Program-made: the position numbers and the translations under genes | Shown: in pieces, positions 42,974 to 51,841 of the stretch | Layout: the number at the start of each line of letters is the position of its first letter | Numbering within the stretch: position 1 is the stretch's first letter | Assembly: GCA_021205385.1 (NCBI GenBank) | Contig: JAJPXQ010000119.1 | Location: 1 to 61,479, forward strand | Source of the DNA: Lachnospiraceae bacterium | GTDB taxonomy: Bacteria; Bacillota; Clostridia; Lachnospirales; Lachnospiraceae | DNA length: 61,479 nt | Direction: 5' to 3' | The notes under the pieces: generated by a model | Seen by the model: the letters and a program-made list of their open reading frames with translations, nothing else | Databases searched by the model: none | Told to the model about the DNA's origin: nothing

Positions 42974-45127
42974 TTAATAGCCGAGATAGCTGATATTCAT
43001 ATCCACATTCCCGCTGATACCGGAAACACTCCCCTTGGAAGAATACTGCCACAGATTATACTTTCCGGAATAAGTACAGCTGGAGTTGTACTGCGCCACC
43101 CAGATGCAATAGCTGCTGAGTGACGAAGCATTCAGCTTGCTGTTAAACCAGCTCTTGCTCGCATAAACGCCTGCCGTATAACCGCCATTCTTGATCGTCT
43201 TACAGAATGCACTGACGATCGCCGTCCGCTCGCTCACGCCCAGGCCGTTTGCACGCCCGTTCGTAGCGCTCTCCGTATCGATAAAGATCGGATAGGTGAT
43301 CTTGTAGCCGGACACCAGTGAGAGTACCATACTGGCCTCCTCCACAGCTTCGGCCTCCGTAATGGCCTGCGTGAAGAAGTAAACGCCTACCTTGATCCCC
43401 GCGGCGGTCGCACCCTTGATATTGGTCCTGAAATACGGATCTTCCACCAGCACGCCCGTGGATGAACCGCGATACCCGGCACGGATGATTGCAAAGCTGA
43501 TACCCGATGCAGCCACCGCGCTCCAGTCTATGGAACCCTGATATTTCGAGACATCGATGCCGCGATTTCCGGAGCTCTGCGACAGACTTCCGTCGGAAGC
43601 GAAGGTATAGGTCACGCCTCCGATGACCTGACTGCCGGTCACCTTATTGTGATTCGCGTCGTAATAGTAGACCTTTCCGTCCTGCGTCTGCCAGCCGGTG
43701 TACTGCGGCGATGTGTAGAAGGTCGTATACTTCATATAATCCTTGACCTTTGCAGTGGTCGTCGCATTCGAGTCGACATATAAGGTATTGCCGGATGTAT
43801 CCTTCAGCACAGTCTCGGAATCGCTGAGCTCATCCACAAGCACCTTGCAAAGAAGATCTACGCTCGTCGTACTGCCATTGCCATCCGTATAATAGGTGAC
43901 CTTCGCCCGCACATTCGCGACGCCGGTGCTCTTCATCGTCACCGTCGTCGAGCTGCCGCTCGTCTCAGAGACTGTGCAGACGGTTGTATCCTGCGAATTC
44001 CAGGAAATACTCTTGATAATTCCATAAGGATCATCCGACGTCAGCGTCAGCTTTATGCTGTTGGACGCGGACACATCACAATTGTACAAAGTTGCCGAAG
44101 CAGGAATGGACACGGTCGCTTTATAGGTGTATGTGACATCCTGATACGTTACTGCAACAAAACGTCCGGAGCTGGAAGTCAGCGTTTCTGTTTCACCGGA
44201 GCCTTCAGAGCCCTCCGTATTCGTATTGGTGTCGGTATCGACATCCTCGCTTTCTGTTATTTCTTCTGTTTCCTCTGTTTCGTCCGTTTCCTTTGTTTCT
44301 TCTGTTTCGTTCGTGCCTTCAGTATTCTCTTCCGTTGTGTCGGTGGTATCCGTATCGTCCTCCACCAGCACCTGCTCTGTCGTCGTCTTCTGCAATGTCG
44401 ATGAACTCTTATCACTGCCTGTTGAGGCCTTCGTGATCAGGGAAGTGTCCACCTCCGAACGAGCGACCTTCGATGTTGTCACAGTACTCTCGAGAAGCTC
44501 AATCGTATCCGTCAGACTCCCCTCTTCCTCGACACTGTTGACAGCCGTATCCTCAACCGCCACATTGACCTCAGACTCTGTCTTGATCTCATCGGTGACA
44601 TCCACCTTCTTGTACTCGATCTGGCCCTTCACTGCTGCCGTGATGGAACCTTCCACGATCTCATATCCCTCGATCTCCTCGAGTTCTACCGCGTAATCCC
44701 CCTCTTCCAGATCGTCTATGTAAATAATACCGTCCTTGTCCTCATCTGTGTACTCCGTCGCCTTCGCGCCGCTTTTGTCTTCTTTTACCTTTACGGTAAA
44801 TTCTTCGCCCGTCACGACCTTCGAATCTGCATTCACGATCTTGATCTTCAGATCCTTCTCAATCGAAGTAGTAGTCAGATACAGCTGTACAACTGTCTCC
44901 TCTTCCTCTTCTTCTTCGACCTCGACAATCTCCTCCACGGTCTCCGTCGGTGTCTCTGTCTCCACGACCTGAGCCACCATCGTCTCTTCTGAATCATAAT
45001 CGTAATCTGACATGCTGTATGAGCTGATCCCCATACTGCCGGTCGCGAGCACCACGGCCATGACCCCTGCGCCAATCTGCTTCAGCGGCAGCCCGCACAG
45101 CTTCATCAGTATCTTCTTCCAGTCCAT
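42974..45127 (-). CDS. Secreted multidomain GH25 lysozyme with Cna-B-like and Ig-like modules
   Basis: About 717 residues. A signal/anchor helix (about 15-35) is followed by an acidic stretch, a Cna-B/SpaA-like module (about 65-150, YIDDLEEGDYAVELEEIEGY), and a Thr/Glu-rich linker (about 170-320). Next come a bacterial Ig-like region (about 325-450), a cell-wall-binding repeat (GKVYYYDANHNKVTGSQVI) and the GH25 domain (522-717). The active-site acids are in RGIDVSKYQG (D524) and IFIDTES (D617, E619). It would cut peptidoglycan glycan strands. ATG at 45127 follows an AGGGGA site. It is transcribed divergently from the MerR-methyltransferase gene. Confidence 0.88.
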   Translation of the reverse strand: MDWKKILMKLCGLPLKQIGAGVMAVVLATGSMGISSYSMSDYDYDSEETMVAQVVETETPTETVEEIVEVEEEEEEETVVQLYLTTTSIEKDLKIKIVNADSKVVTGEEFTVKVKEDKSGAKATEYTDEDKDGIIYIDDLEEGDYAVELEEIEGYEIVEGSITAAVKGQIEYKKVDVTDEIKTESEVNVAVEDTAVNSVEEEGSLTDTIELLESTVTTSKVARSEVDTSLITKASTGSDKSSSTLQKTTTEQVLVEDDTDTTDTTEENTEGTNETEETKETDETEETEEITESEDVDTDTNTNTEGSEGSGETETLTSSSGRFVAVTYQDVTYTYKATVSIPASATLYNCDVSASNSIKLTLTSDDPYGIIKSISWNSQDTTVCTVSETSGSSTTVTMKSTGVANVRAKVTYYTDGNGSTTSVDLLCKVLVDELSDSETVLKDTSGNTLYVDSNATTTAKVKDYMKYTTFYTSPQYTGWQTQDGKVYYYDANHNKVTGSQVIGGVTYTFASDGSLSQSSGNRGIDVSKYQGSIDWSAVAASGISFAIIRAGYRGSSTGVLVEDPYFRTNIKGATAAGIKVGVYFFTQAITEAEAVEEASMVLSLVSGYKITYPIFIDTESATNGRANGLGVSERTAIVSAFCKTIKNGGYTAGVYASKSWFNSKLNASSLSSYCIWVAQYNSSCTYSGKYNLWQYSSKGSVSGISGNVDMNISYLGY

Positions 45128-45185
45128 ATCTATTCCCCTCCAGGCTTTTTCTGCCATCATACCGTACTTTCATCGTGATTTTTTC

Positions 45186-45214
45186 ATTATAACGCGTTCT
45201 TTTCCTTATGTAAA
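45186..45214 (-). promoter_or_regulatory. Promoter of the GH25 lysozyme gene
   Basis: On the reverse strand TTTACA (45214-45209) and TATAAT (45191-45186) are 17 bases apart. Transcription would start near 45179, giving a leader of about 52 nt. Confidence 0.65.
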
Positions 45215-45254
45215 CGGAAAATTTGTCCATTTCATACATTTTTCACACTTTTCA

Positions 45255-45283
45255 TTGTCGAAAAAGCCGTTTTTCGCTATAAT
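45255..45283 (+). promoter_or_regulatory. Promoter of the MerR-methyltransferase gene with a dyad in the spacer
   Basis: TTGTCG at 45255-45260 and TATAAT at 45278-45283 are 17 bases apart. Between them lies a perfect inverted repeat CGAAAAA GCCG TTTTTCG at 45259-45276. MerR-family proteins bind dyads in exactly this position, so autoregulation is plausible. MerR promoters usually have 19-20 bp spacers, so the 17 bp here is not typical. Confidence 0.6.
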
Positions 45284-45308
45284 GTGCCTGACAGGAGAGA
45301 TTTTCAGG

Positions 45309-46496
45309 ATGAAAAAAGAGGGCTACTATTCCTCCGGCGAGTTTGCTAAGCTCGCGCGGGTGACACTGCGGACGATCCGCTACTATGACAAACAGAATAT
45401 TCTGAAGCCGTCGCTCGTGACGGAATCCGGGGCGCGCTTCTACACGAAGGAGGATCTCGCCAGACTTCAACAGATCCTGCTTTTAAAATATCTCGGTTTT
45501 TCCCTCGACGACATCCGTGAGATGACCGTGGCGGATACGGACTATCATCTGATGCTCGATTCCCTGCACGTCCAGCTGAAACTGGTCCGGGACCGGATTG
45601 AACAGATGCAGCTCGTGGAGAATGCGATCCGCAGCACCGCCGCAGCCATTCAGGACGAACAGTCCGTAGACTGGAGCCGGATGCTTGAGCTCATTCATCT
45701 GACCGGTATGGAAAAGAGCCTGAAAAATCAGTATCAGGACGCGTCCAATATTTCCGCACGCATCAATCTGCACAGTCTCTGCTCGCAGAATCCCGAGGGC
45801 TGGTTCCCATGGGTTTTTCGCATGTGCGACATCCGGCCGGGCATGCGGATTCTGGAGCTCGGCTGCGGAGACGGAACACTCTGGATGAAGAATCTTTCCC
45901 GCCTGCCTGAATCCATATCCATTACCCTCTCCGACCTCTCAGAGGGCATGCTCCGCGATGCCCGGCGCACACTTGGCGCAGAAGATGAGCGTTTCTCCTT
46001 CGCCGCCTTCGACTGCGCCGACATTCCTTATGAAAAGGAAAGTTTCGATCTGGTTATCGCAAACCATGTACTCTTCTACTGTGAGAATATTCCCCGCGTA
46101 TGCGCGGAAGTTCTCCGTGTACTGCGTCCGGACGGCCACTTTGTCTGCAGCGCCTACGGTTCCAGCCATATGAAAGAGGTCAGCCAGCTTGTACAGGATT
46201 TTGATGAACGGATTATTTTGTCCGCAGAAAAACTCTATGAAAAATTCGGCCGCGAAAACGGAGAGGCGATTCTGCGTCCTTTCTTCGAAAAGATCGTCTG
46301 GTGTTCCTACGAGGATTCCCTGTCAGTCGGTTCGCCCGAACCGCTGATCTCCTACATTCTCTCCTGTCACGGCAATCAGAATCAATATATTCTTGACCGC
46401 TATAATGACTTCCGCGCCTTTGTCAAAAAGAAGACAGACCGGGGATTTCCCATCACCAAAGACGCCGGTCTGTTTCTCTGCCGGAAAAAATTATAA
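45309..46496 (+). CDS. MerR-family regulator fused to a SAM-dependent methyltransferase
   Basis: The protein of about 395 residues begins with a MerR winged helix (8-75: SSGEFAKLARVTLRTIRYYD), then a dimerisation coiled coil (about 76-118). A class I methyltransferase domain follows from about residue 145, with the SAM loop ILELGCGDGT (181-190) and a later DLVIANHVLFYCENIP segment. ATG at 45309 is preceded by AGGAGA, and the family start supports it over the longer frame. The fused domain may sense or modify a small ligand; this is a guess. rfbA follows 81 bases later behind a MerR-type promoter. Confidence 0.87.
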   Translation: MKKEGYYSSGEFAKLARVTLRTIRYYDKQNILKPSLVTESGARFYTKEDLARLQQILLLKYLGFSLDDIREMTVADTDYHLMLDSLHVQLKLVRDRIEQMQLVENAIRSTAAAIQDEQSVDWSRMLELIHLTGMEKSLKNQYQDASNISARINLHSLCSQNPEGWFPWVFRMCDIRPGMRILELGCGDGTLWMKNLSRLPESISITLSDLSEGMLRDARRTLGAEDERFSFAAFDCADIPYEKESFDLVIANHVLFYCENIPRVCAEVLRVLRPDGHFVCSAYGSSHMKEVSQLVQDFDERIILSAEKLYEKFGRENGEAILRPFFEKIVWCSYEDSLSVGSPEPLISYILSCHGNQNQYILDRYNDFRAFVKKKTDRGFPITKDAGLFLCRKKL

Positions 46497-46513
46497 AATT
46501 TTCATAAAAGCCC

Positions 46514-46544
46514 TTGAAGGTGACCATGCGTCACCTTTTATACT
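46514..46544 (+). promoter_or_regulatory. MerR-type promoter with 19-bp spacer and operator dyad ahead of rfbA
   Basis: TTGAAG at 46514-46519 and TATACT at 46539-46544 are 19 bases apart, the over-long spacing typical of MerR-controlled promoters. A perfect 8-base inverted repeat AAGGTGAC CATGC GTCACCTT spans 46517-46537. MerR proteins activate such promoters by untwisting the spacer. The same hairpin followed by TTTTAT could also act as a weak terminator for the upstream gene. Confidence 0.65.
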
Positions 46545-46577
46545 GTAGATAATTAAAATGAAGGGGGATATTCTTTT

Positions 46578-47477
46578 ATGAAAGGTATCATTCTGGCAGG
46601 CGGCTCCGGCACGCGGCTCTATCCGCTCACCATGGTCACGTCAAAGCAGCTGCTTCCCATCTACGACAAGCCGATGATCTATTATCCGATGTCTGTACTC
46701 ATGAGCGCCGGCATCCGGGATATCCTGATCATCTCGACGCCCCAGGACACCCCGCGCTTCCAGGAGCTTCTCGGCGATGGCCGCCATTTTGGCGTCGAAC
46801 TCTCCTACGCAGTACAGCCGAGCCCGGACGGACTGGCCCAGGCATTTATCATCGGCGCTGACTTCATTGGTCCGGACACCGTCGCGATGGTGCTCGGCGA
46901 CAACATCTTCGCCGGGCACGGTCTGAAGAAGCGCCTGCGCGCCGCTGTACAGAATGCCGAATCCGGCAAAGGCGCGACGGTCTTCGGCTACTATGTGGAC
47001 GACCCGGAGCGCTTCGGCATCGTAGAATTCAATGCGGAGGGCAAGGCCATCTCGATTGAAGAGAAGCCCGCGAAACCGAAGAGCAATTACTGCGTCACCG
47101 GCCTTTATTTCTATGATAACCGCGTCGTCGATTACGCAAAGAACCTGAAGCCGAGCGCGCGCGGTGAGCTCGAGATCACCGACCTGAACCGCATCTATCT
47201 CGAGAACGGCGAGCTGAACGTTGAGCTGCTCGGACAGGGCTTTACCTGGCTCGACACCGGCACGCACGAGAGCCTCGTCGACGCCACGAATTTCGTGAAG
47301 ACGATGGAGACGCACCAGCACAGGAAGATCGCCTGTCTCGAGGAGATCGCATACCTGAACGGCTGGATCACGCGCGAGGACGTTCTGAAGGTCTATGAAG
47401 TGATGAAGAAAAATCAGTACGGCCAGTACCTGAAGGACGTACTCGACGGCAAATACGTGGATATACTGCATTCATAA
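46578..47477 (+). CDS. rfbA: Glucose-1-phosphate thymidylyltransferase
   Basis: The 299-residue protein has the signature start [20 protein letters not shown], then [17 protein letters not shown] and the later [15 protein letters not shown]. These are diagnostic of RmlA/RfbA, which makes dTDP-glucose from dTTP and glucose 1-phosphate, the first step of dTDP-L-rhamnose synthesis. A GAAGGGGG site precedes the ATG. It is the first of three forward genes (rfbA, rfbB, rfbD), 13 bases ahead of rfbB. Confidence 0.96.
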   Translation: MKGIILAGGSGTRLYPLTMVTSKQLLPIYDKPMIYYPMSVLMSAGIRDILIISTPQDTPRFQELLGDGRHFGVELSYAVQPSPDGLAQAFIIGADFIGPDTVAMVLGDNIFAGHGLKKRLRAAVQNAESGKGATVFGYYVDDPERFGIVEFNAEGKAISIEEKPAKPKSNYCVTGLYFYDNRVVDYAKNLKPSARGELEITDLNRIYLENGELNVELLGQGFTWLDTGTHESLVDATNFVKTMETHQHRKIACLEEIAYLNGWITREDVLKVYEVMKKNQYGQYLKDVLDGKYVDILHS

Positions 47478-47490
47478 GGAGGAAACGATT

Positions 47491-48522
47491 TTGAACATCA
47501 TTGTCACCGGCGGAGCCGGATTCATCGGGAGCAATTTTATTTTCCATATGCTAAAGAAATATCCGGACTACCGGATCATCTGCCTTGACTGCCTGACCTA
47601 CGCAGGCAATCTCTCAACACTTGCGCCGGTCATGGATAAGCCAAATTTTCGATTTGTGAAGGAGAGCATCACCGACCGCGAGGCCGTCTACCGGCTTTTT
47701 GAGGAGGAGCATCCCGACATCGTCGTGAACTTCGCGGCGGAGAGCCACGTAGACCGCTCAATCGAAAATCCACAGGTCTTCCTCGACACGAACATCATCG
47801 GAACGAGCGTCCTCATGGACGCCTGCCGCAAATACGGCATTACGCGCTACCACCAGGTCTCGACCGACGAGGTCTACGGCGACCTGCCGCTCGACCGGCC
47901 CGATCTCTTCTTCACCGAGGAGACGCCGATCCACACGAGCAGCCCCTACAGCTCCTCGAAGGCCGGCGCCGACCTGCTCGTGCTCGCCTACTACCGCACC
48001 TACGGCCTGCCGGTCACGATCAGCCGCTGTTCAAACAACTACGGCCCCTATCATTTCCCGGAGAAGCTGATCCCGCTCATGATCGCGAACGCGCTGAACG
48101 ACAAACCGCTGCCCGTCTACGGCAAGGGCGAAAACGTCCGCGACTGGCTCTACGTCGAAGATCACTGCAAGGCGATCGACCTCATTATCCATAAGGGGCG
48201 CGTCGGCGAGGTCTACAATATCGGCGGACACAACGAGATGCGCAATATTGACATTGTGAAAATCATCTGCAAAGAACTCGGCAAACCCGAGAGCCTGATC
48301 ACCTATGTCACCGACCGCAAGGGCCACGACATGCGCTATGCGATCGACCCGACGAAGATCCATAATGAGCTCGGCTGGCTACCAGAGACGAAGTTTGCAG
48401 ACGGTATCAAAAAAACAATTCGCTGGTATCTCGACAACCGCGAGTGGTGGGAGACCATCATTTCCGGTGAGTACCAGAACTATTATGAGAAAATGTATGG
48501 AAACAGGGGGAAAGCAGAATGA
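47491..48522 (+). CDS. rfbB: dTDP-glucose 4,6-dehydratase
   Basis: The 343-residue short-chain enzyme has the NAD loop VTGGAGFIGSNFIF at the start, STDEVYGDLPLD near 128-139, and the catalytic tyrosine and lysine in SPYSSSKAGAD near 151-161. It converts dTDP-glucose to the 4-keto-6-deoxy sugar. It starts with TTG at 47491, supported by an AAGGAGGAAA site 8 bases upstream. It overlaps rfbD by an ATGA junction. Confidence 0.96.
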   Translation: MNIIVTGGAGFIGSNFIFHMLKKYPDYRIICLDCLTYAGNLSTLAPVMDKPNFRFVKESITDREAVYRLFEEEHPDIVVNFAAESHVDRSIENPQVFLDTNIIGTSVLMDACRKYGITRYHQVSTDEVYGDLPLDRPDLFFTEETPIHTSSPYSSSKAGADLLVLAYYRTYGLPVTISRCSNNYGPYHFPEKLIPLMIANALNDKPLPVYGKGENVRDWLYVEDHCKAIDLIIHKGRVGEVYNIGGHNEMRNIDIVKIICKELGKPESLITYVTDRKGHDMRYAIDPTKIHNELGWLPETKFADGIKKTIRWYLDNREWWETIISGEYQNYYEKMYGNRGKAE

Positions 48523-49460
48523 AGGTATTTGTCACCGGTGTGGGCGGACAGCTCGGCCACGACGTCATGAATGAACTGGCAAAGAGAGGGTACGAGGGTG
48601 TCGGTTCCGACATCGCGCCTGCGTACAGCGGCGTCGCAGACGGCACTGCCGTCACAGGCATGCCCTATGTACAGCTTGATATCACGGACAAGGGAGCTGT
48701 GGAGAAGACGCTGTCCGATGTACGGCCGGACGTCATCGTGCACTGTGCAGCCTGGACCGCCGTCGATCTGGCCGAGGACGACGACAAGGTCGAAAAAGTT
48801 CGCCTCGTCAACGTCTGCGGCACGGAAAATATCGCGCTCGCCGCAAAAAAGCTGGACTGCAAGATGGTCTACCTTTCGACCGACTATGTCTTCGACGGAC
48901 AGGGAACGGATCCCTGGCAGCCGGACTGCAAGGATTACAAGCCGCTGAACGTCTACGGCCAGACCAAGCTGGACGGCGAGCTCGCCGTGGCGGGCAATCT
49001 GGAGAAATACTTCATCGTCCGCATCGCCTGGGTCTTCGGCGTCAATGGAAAGAATTTTATCAAAACGATGCTGAACATCGGAAAGACGCACGAGCGGCTC
49101 ACCGTCGTGAACGACCAGATCGGCACGCCGACCTACACTTTTGATCTCGCACGGCTGCTGGTCGACATGATTGAGACAGAGAAGTATGGTTATTATCACG
49201 CGACAAATGAGGGCGGCTACATCAGCTGGTATGAGTTCGCCTGCGAGATCTTCCGGCAGGCCGCCGCGCTCGGGCATGCGGAGTATGACGCGGAGCATCT
49301 GACAGTGGCGCCGGTCACGACCGCGGAATACGGGGTGTCAAAAGCCGCACGGCCTTTCAACAGCAGGCTGGATAAGAGGAAGCTGGTGGAGAACGGGTTC
49401 ACGCCGCTGCCGACGTGGCAGGACGCGCTGGAGAGGTATCTGAAGGTAGTGGAGTTTTAG
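48519..49460 (+). CDS. rfbD: dTDP-4-dehydrorhamnose reductase
   Basis: The 313-residue protein begins KVFVTGVGGQLGHDVMNEL, has CAAWTAVDLAEDD near 72-84 and the catalytic NVYGQTKLDGE near 145-155, all typical of RmlD/RfbD. It reduces dTDP-4-dehydro-L-rhamnose to dTDP-L-rhamnose with NAD(P)H. The 3,5-epimerase RmlC that must act before it is not encoded in the window. It ends 126 bases before a terminator. Confidence 0.94.
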   Translation: MKVFVTGVGGQLGHDVMNELAKRGYEGVGSDIAPAYSGVADGTAVTGMPYVQLDITDKGAVEKTLSDVRPDVIVHCAAWTAVDLAEDDDKVEKVRLVNVCGTENIALAAKKLDCKMVYLSTDYVFDGQGTDPWQPDCKDYKPLNVYGQTKLDGELAVAGNLEKYFIVRIAWVFGVNGKNFIKTMLNIGKTHERLTVVNDQIGTPTYTFDLARLLVDMIETEKYGYYHATNEGGYISWYEFACEIFRQAAALGHAEYDAEHLTVAPVTTAEYGVSKAARPFNSRLDKRKLVENGFTPLPTWQDALERYLKVVEF

Positions 49461-49490
49461 TTTCCGGGTGGCGAAGGGATACTAAGTTCA

Positions 49491-49578
49491 GAGCCGCAGG
49501 CCGCAGACCGCCTGCTTCGCCGGCTATATGCCGCCTTCGGCGTCCTATGTCTGCGGCTCGATGGGCGTTCCGCCCATC
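49491..49578. repeat. Intergenic palindromic element downstream of rfbD
   Basis: Arms GAGCCGCAG (49491-49499) and CTGCGGCTC (49551-49559) are exact reverse complements enclosing smaller GC-rich inverted repeats. A second perfect hairpin GATGGGCG TTC CGCCCATC follows at 49560-49578. I see no open frame or transposase. It could be a dispersed palindromic repeat or a folded 3' end of the rfb transcript. Confidence 0.45.
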
Positions 49579-49585
49579 ACAGACC

Positions 49586-49629
49586 AAAAAAATAGCCCCT
49601 TGCAGATAAATCTGCAGGGGCCCTTTTTT
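49586..49629. terminator. Bidirectional intrinsic terminator between rfbD and glnN
   Basis: An 11-base-pair stem (49597-49607 with 49610-49620, one G-U pair) is followed by TTTTTT at 49624-49629 on the forward strand. Seven A residues at 49586-49592 give a T run on the reverse strand. It can serve both convergent genes. Confidence 0.85.
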
Positions 49630-49651
49630 CGTTCTGCTGCTGCTCTGAACT

Positions 49652-51736
49652 TTAGACTTCGAACATCATCTCCCCATAGGTCGGGACCGGCCAGTGCTCA
49701 CGGTCCACGATGGTCTCGAGTTCATCGACCGGGGCGCGCAGCGCCTCCATCGCCGGAAGGATGATATCGTGATATTCCTTTGCGGTGCTGACCTGCTCGA
49801 CTTTCTCCTTCAGATCATCGAGCGCTTTCTGCGTCTCGGCCAGCAGGGAACTCGCCCTCACGAGAATCTCCTGCTGCGCGGAAGTATCGGCCTGAGCATA
49901 GGCGCCCTTGACCGTGCTCATCGAAGAGGCCACGCTGTTGACAAAGGAGATCACAGCCGGGATATAGAGCTTGGAAGCCATATCGATCATCGTCCGTGCC
50001 TCGATATTGATCAGACCGGCGTATTCTTCCAGCTTGATCTCGCGGCGGGCGGTCAGCTCACGCTCGGTCATAACGCCAAGCTTTTCAAACATCTCTATCG
50101 TGCTCGGGCTCGTGTAGGCCGGGATCGCATCCACGATCGTCTTCATGTTCGGCAGACCTCTCTTCTCCGCCTCGGCAACCCACTCATCCGAATAGCCGTC
50201 ACCGTTGAACACGATGTCTTTATTTTCCTTCATCACTTTATAAATGTAGTCGATCGTCGCCTTCTCGAAGTCCTCGGCTCCTTCCAACGCGTCGCAGGCC
50301 TTATTGAAAGCTTCCGCCATCATCGAATTCATGACCGTGTTCGCGTCGCCGATGGATACGGACGAAGCCACCATACGGAACTCGAAGCGGTTGCCCGTAA
50401 AGGCAAAGGGTGAGGTACGGTTCCGGTCGGTCGGATCCTTCGGCAGTACCGGCAGCGTGCTGACGCCAAGATCAAGCGTACCCACATGCGAGCAGGGCAG
50501 CTCATCGAAGGGGACGCCCGCCACGATCGCATCCACAATCTCGCCGAGCTGGTCGCCCATGTAGATCGAGATGATCGCGGGCGGAGCCTCGTTCGCGCCA
50601 AGACGATGATCGTTTCCGGTGTTGGAAGCCGCCGCGCGCAGGAGCAGCGAATGTTTCTTCACCGCCTCCATCAGGCAGGCGAGCACCAGTAGGAACTGCA
50701 GATTCTTGTTCGGCTCCTTGCCGGGCTTGAAGAGGTTCACGCCATTGTCAGTGCCGAGCGACCAGTTGTTGTGCTTGCCGGAGCCGTTGACGCCCGCGAA
50801 AGGCTTCTCATGCAGCAGGCAGGCAAGGCCATGCTCCGTCGCCGTGCTCTTCAGCACATCCATCACGAGGAAGTTGCTGTCAAGCGCCGCATCGGAGGGC
50901 GCGAAAATCGGAGCGATCTCGTGCTGTCCCGGAGCGACCTCATTGTGCTGGGTCTTTACCGTAATGCCGAGCTTCCAGAGCTGCTCATCGACGTCAGCCA
51001 TAAACTCCGCAATATTTGTCTTCAGCGGTCCAAAATACTGGTCCTCCATCTCCTGCCCCTTCGGAGCCGGAGCGCCGAACAGCGTACGTCCTGCGTACAC
51101 CAGATCCGGTCTGCGCAGGTAGTTCTCTCTGTTTATGATAAAGTACTCCTGCTCCGGTCCCACATAAGAGCGAACCTTCTTCGCCTCCATATTGCCGAAC
51201 ATTCTCACAAAGCGGACACCCGCCTTGCTCACCGCGTCGCAGGACTTCAGAAGCGGCGTCTTCGTGTCAAGCGAATCACCGGTGTAGGAACAGAATGCGG
51301 TCGGAATGCACAGGATCCCGTCCTTCACATAGGCCGGCGATGCCACGTCCCATGCCGTGTAACCTCTCGCCGCGCAGGTAGCACGCAGGCCGCCTGACGG
51401 GAAGGAAGACGCATCCGGCTCGCCCATCATCAGATCCTTTCCGGAAAAGCTGTTCTCAATCTTGCCGCCCTCCGGGATATCCGCGAAGGAGTCGTGCTTC
51501 TCCGCGCCGATGCTGACGATATACGGCTGGAAGATGTGCGTATAGTGCGTCGCGCCCTTCTCAATCGCCCATTCCTTCATCGCCTTCGCCACAATGTCCG
51601 CGAGCTCGAGCGTGACCTCGCCGCCCTCGTCCATCAACTTCAGCATCTGCTTATAGGTTACCTCCGGCAGCCGCTCCTTCATGACTGCCTCGTTAAATAC
51701 GTCCTGTCCAAATACTTCAGCAACGTTTACACTCAT
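49652..51736 (-). CDS. glnN: Glutamine synthetase type III
   Basis: The protein of about 694 residues has the length and motifs of GSIII: MGEPDASSFPSGGLRATCAA near 105-125, NHNxx-type metal block KTQHNEVAPGQHEIAP near 260-275, and SGKHNNWSLGTDNGVN near 318-333. It makes glutamine from glutamate, ammonia and ATP in the cytoplasm. The frame extends upstream into the leader, but the ATG at 51736 with GGAGAG close by starts the known family N-terminus (SVNVAEVFGQDVFNEAVM). The leader holds a terminator-like hairpin, suggesting control by attenuation. Confidence 0.95.
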   Translation of the reverse strand: MSVNVAEVFGQDVFNEAVMKERLPEVTYKQMLKLMDEGGEVTLELADIVAKAMKEWAIEKGATHYTHIFQPYIVSIGAEKHDSFADIPEGGKIENSFSGKDLMMGEPDASSFPSGGLRATCAARGYTAWDVASPAYVKDGILCIPTAFCSYTGDSLDTKTPLLKSCDAVSKAGVRFVRMFGNMEAKKVRSYVGPEQEYFIINRENYLRRPDLVYAGRTLFGAPAPKGQEMEDQYFGPLKTNIAEFMADVDEQLWKLGITVKTQHNEVAPGQHEIAPIFAPSDAALDSNFLVMDVLKSTATEHGLACLLHEKPFAGVNGSGKHNNWSLGTDNGVNLFKPGKEPNKNLQFLLVLACLMEAVKKHSLLLRAAASNTGNDHRLGANEAPPAIISIYMGDQLGEIVDAIVAGVPFDELPCSHVGTLDLGVSTLPVLPKDPTDRNRTSPFAFTGNRFEFRMVASSVSIGDANTVMNSMMAEAFNKACDALEGAEDFEKATIDYIYKVMKENKDIVFNGDGYSDEWVAEAEKRGLPNMKTIVDAIPAYTSPSTIEMFEKLGVMTERELTARREIKLEEYAGLINIEARTMIDMASKLYIPAVISFVNSVASSMSTVKGAYAQADTSAQQEILVRASSLLAETQKALDDLKEKVEQVSTAKEYHDIILPAMEALRAPVDELETIVDREHWPVPTYGEMMFEV

Positions 51737-51772
51737 ACTTCTCTCCATCCTTTCCCTTTTCTGCTGCGAAAT

Positions 51773-51806
51773 AAAAAAAGATGCTCCACTCCGTATGTGG
51801 AACATC
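51773..51806 (-). terminator. Intrinsic terminator in the glnN leader (attenuator candidate)
   Basis: On the reverse strand GATGTTCCAC pairs with GTGGAGCATC (one G-U) and is followed by seven T residues at 51779-51773. It lies between the glnN promoter and its start codon, with a smaller hairpin CAGTG/CACTG just upstream, so it can stop transcription before the gene. Confidence 0.75.
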
Positions 51807-51841
51807 CTCGTTCGCAACCAGTGCATATCACTGTTTCCTGT

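Noticed and set aside
44226-44972. Serine/valine-rich forward frames opposite the GH25 gene
   Set aside because: They are the complement of the Thr/Glu-rich linker codons of the lysozyme gene and have no other support.
45012-45308. A 99-codon extension of the MerR-methyltransferase gene
   Set aside because: It crosses the GH25 gene start and the promoter at 45255-45283. MerR proteins begin close to the helix-turn-helix, and an SD sequence precedes 45309.
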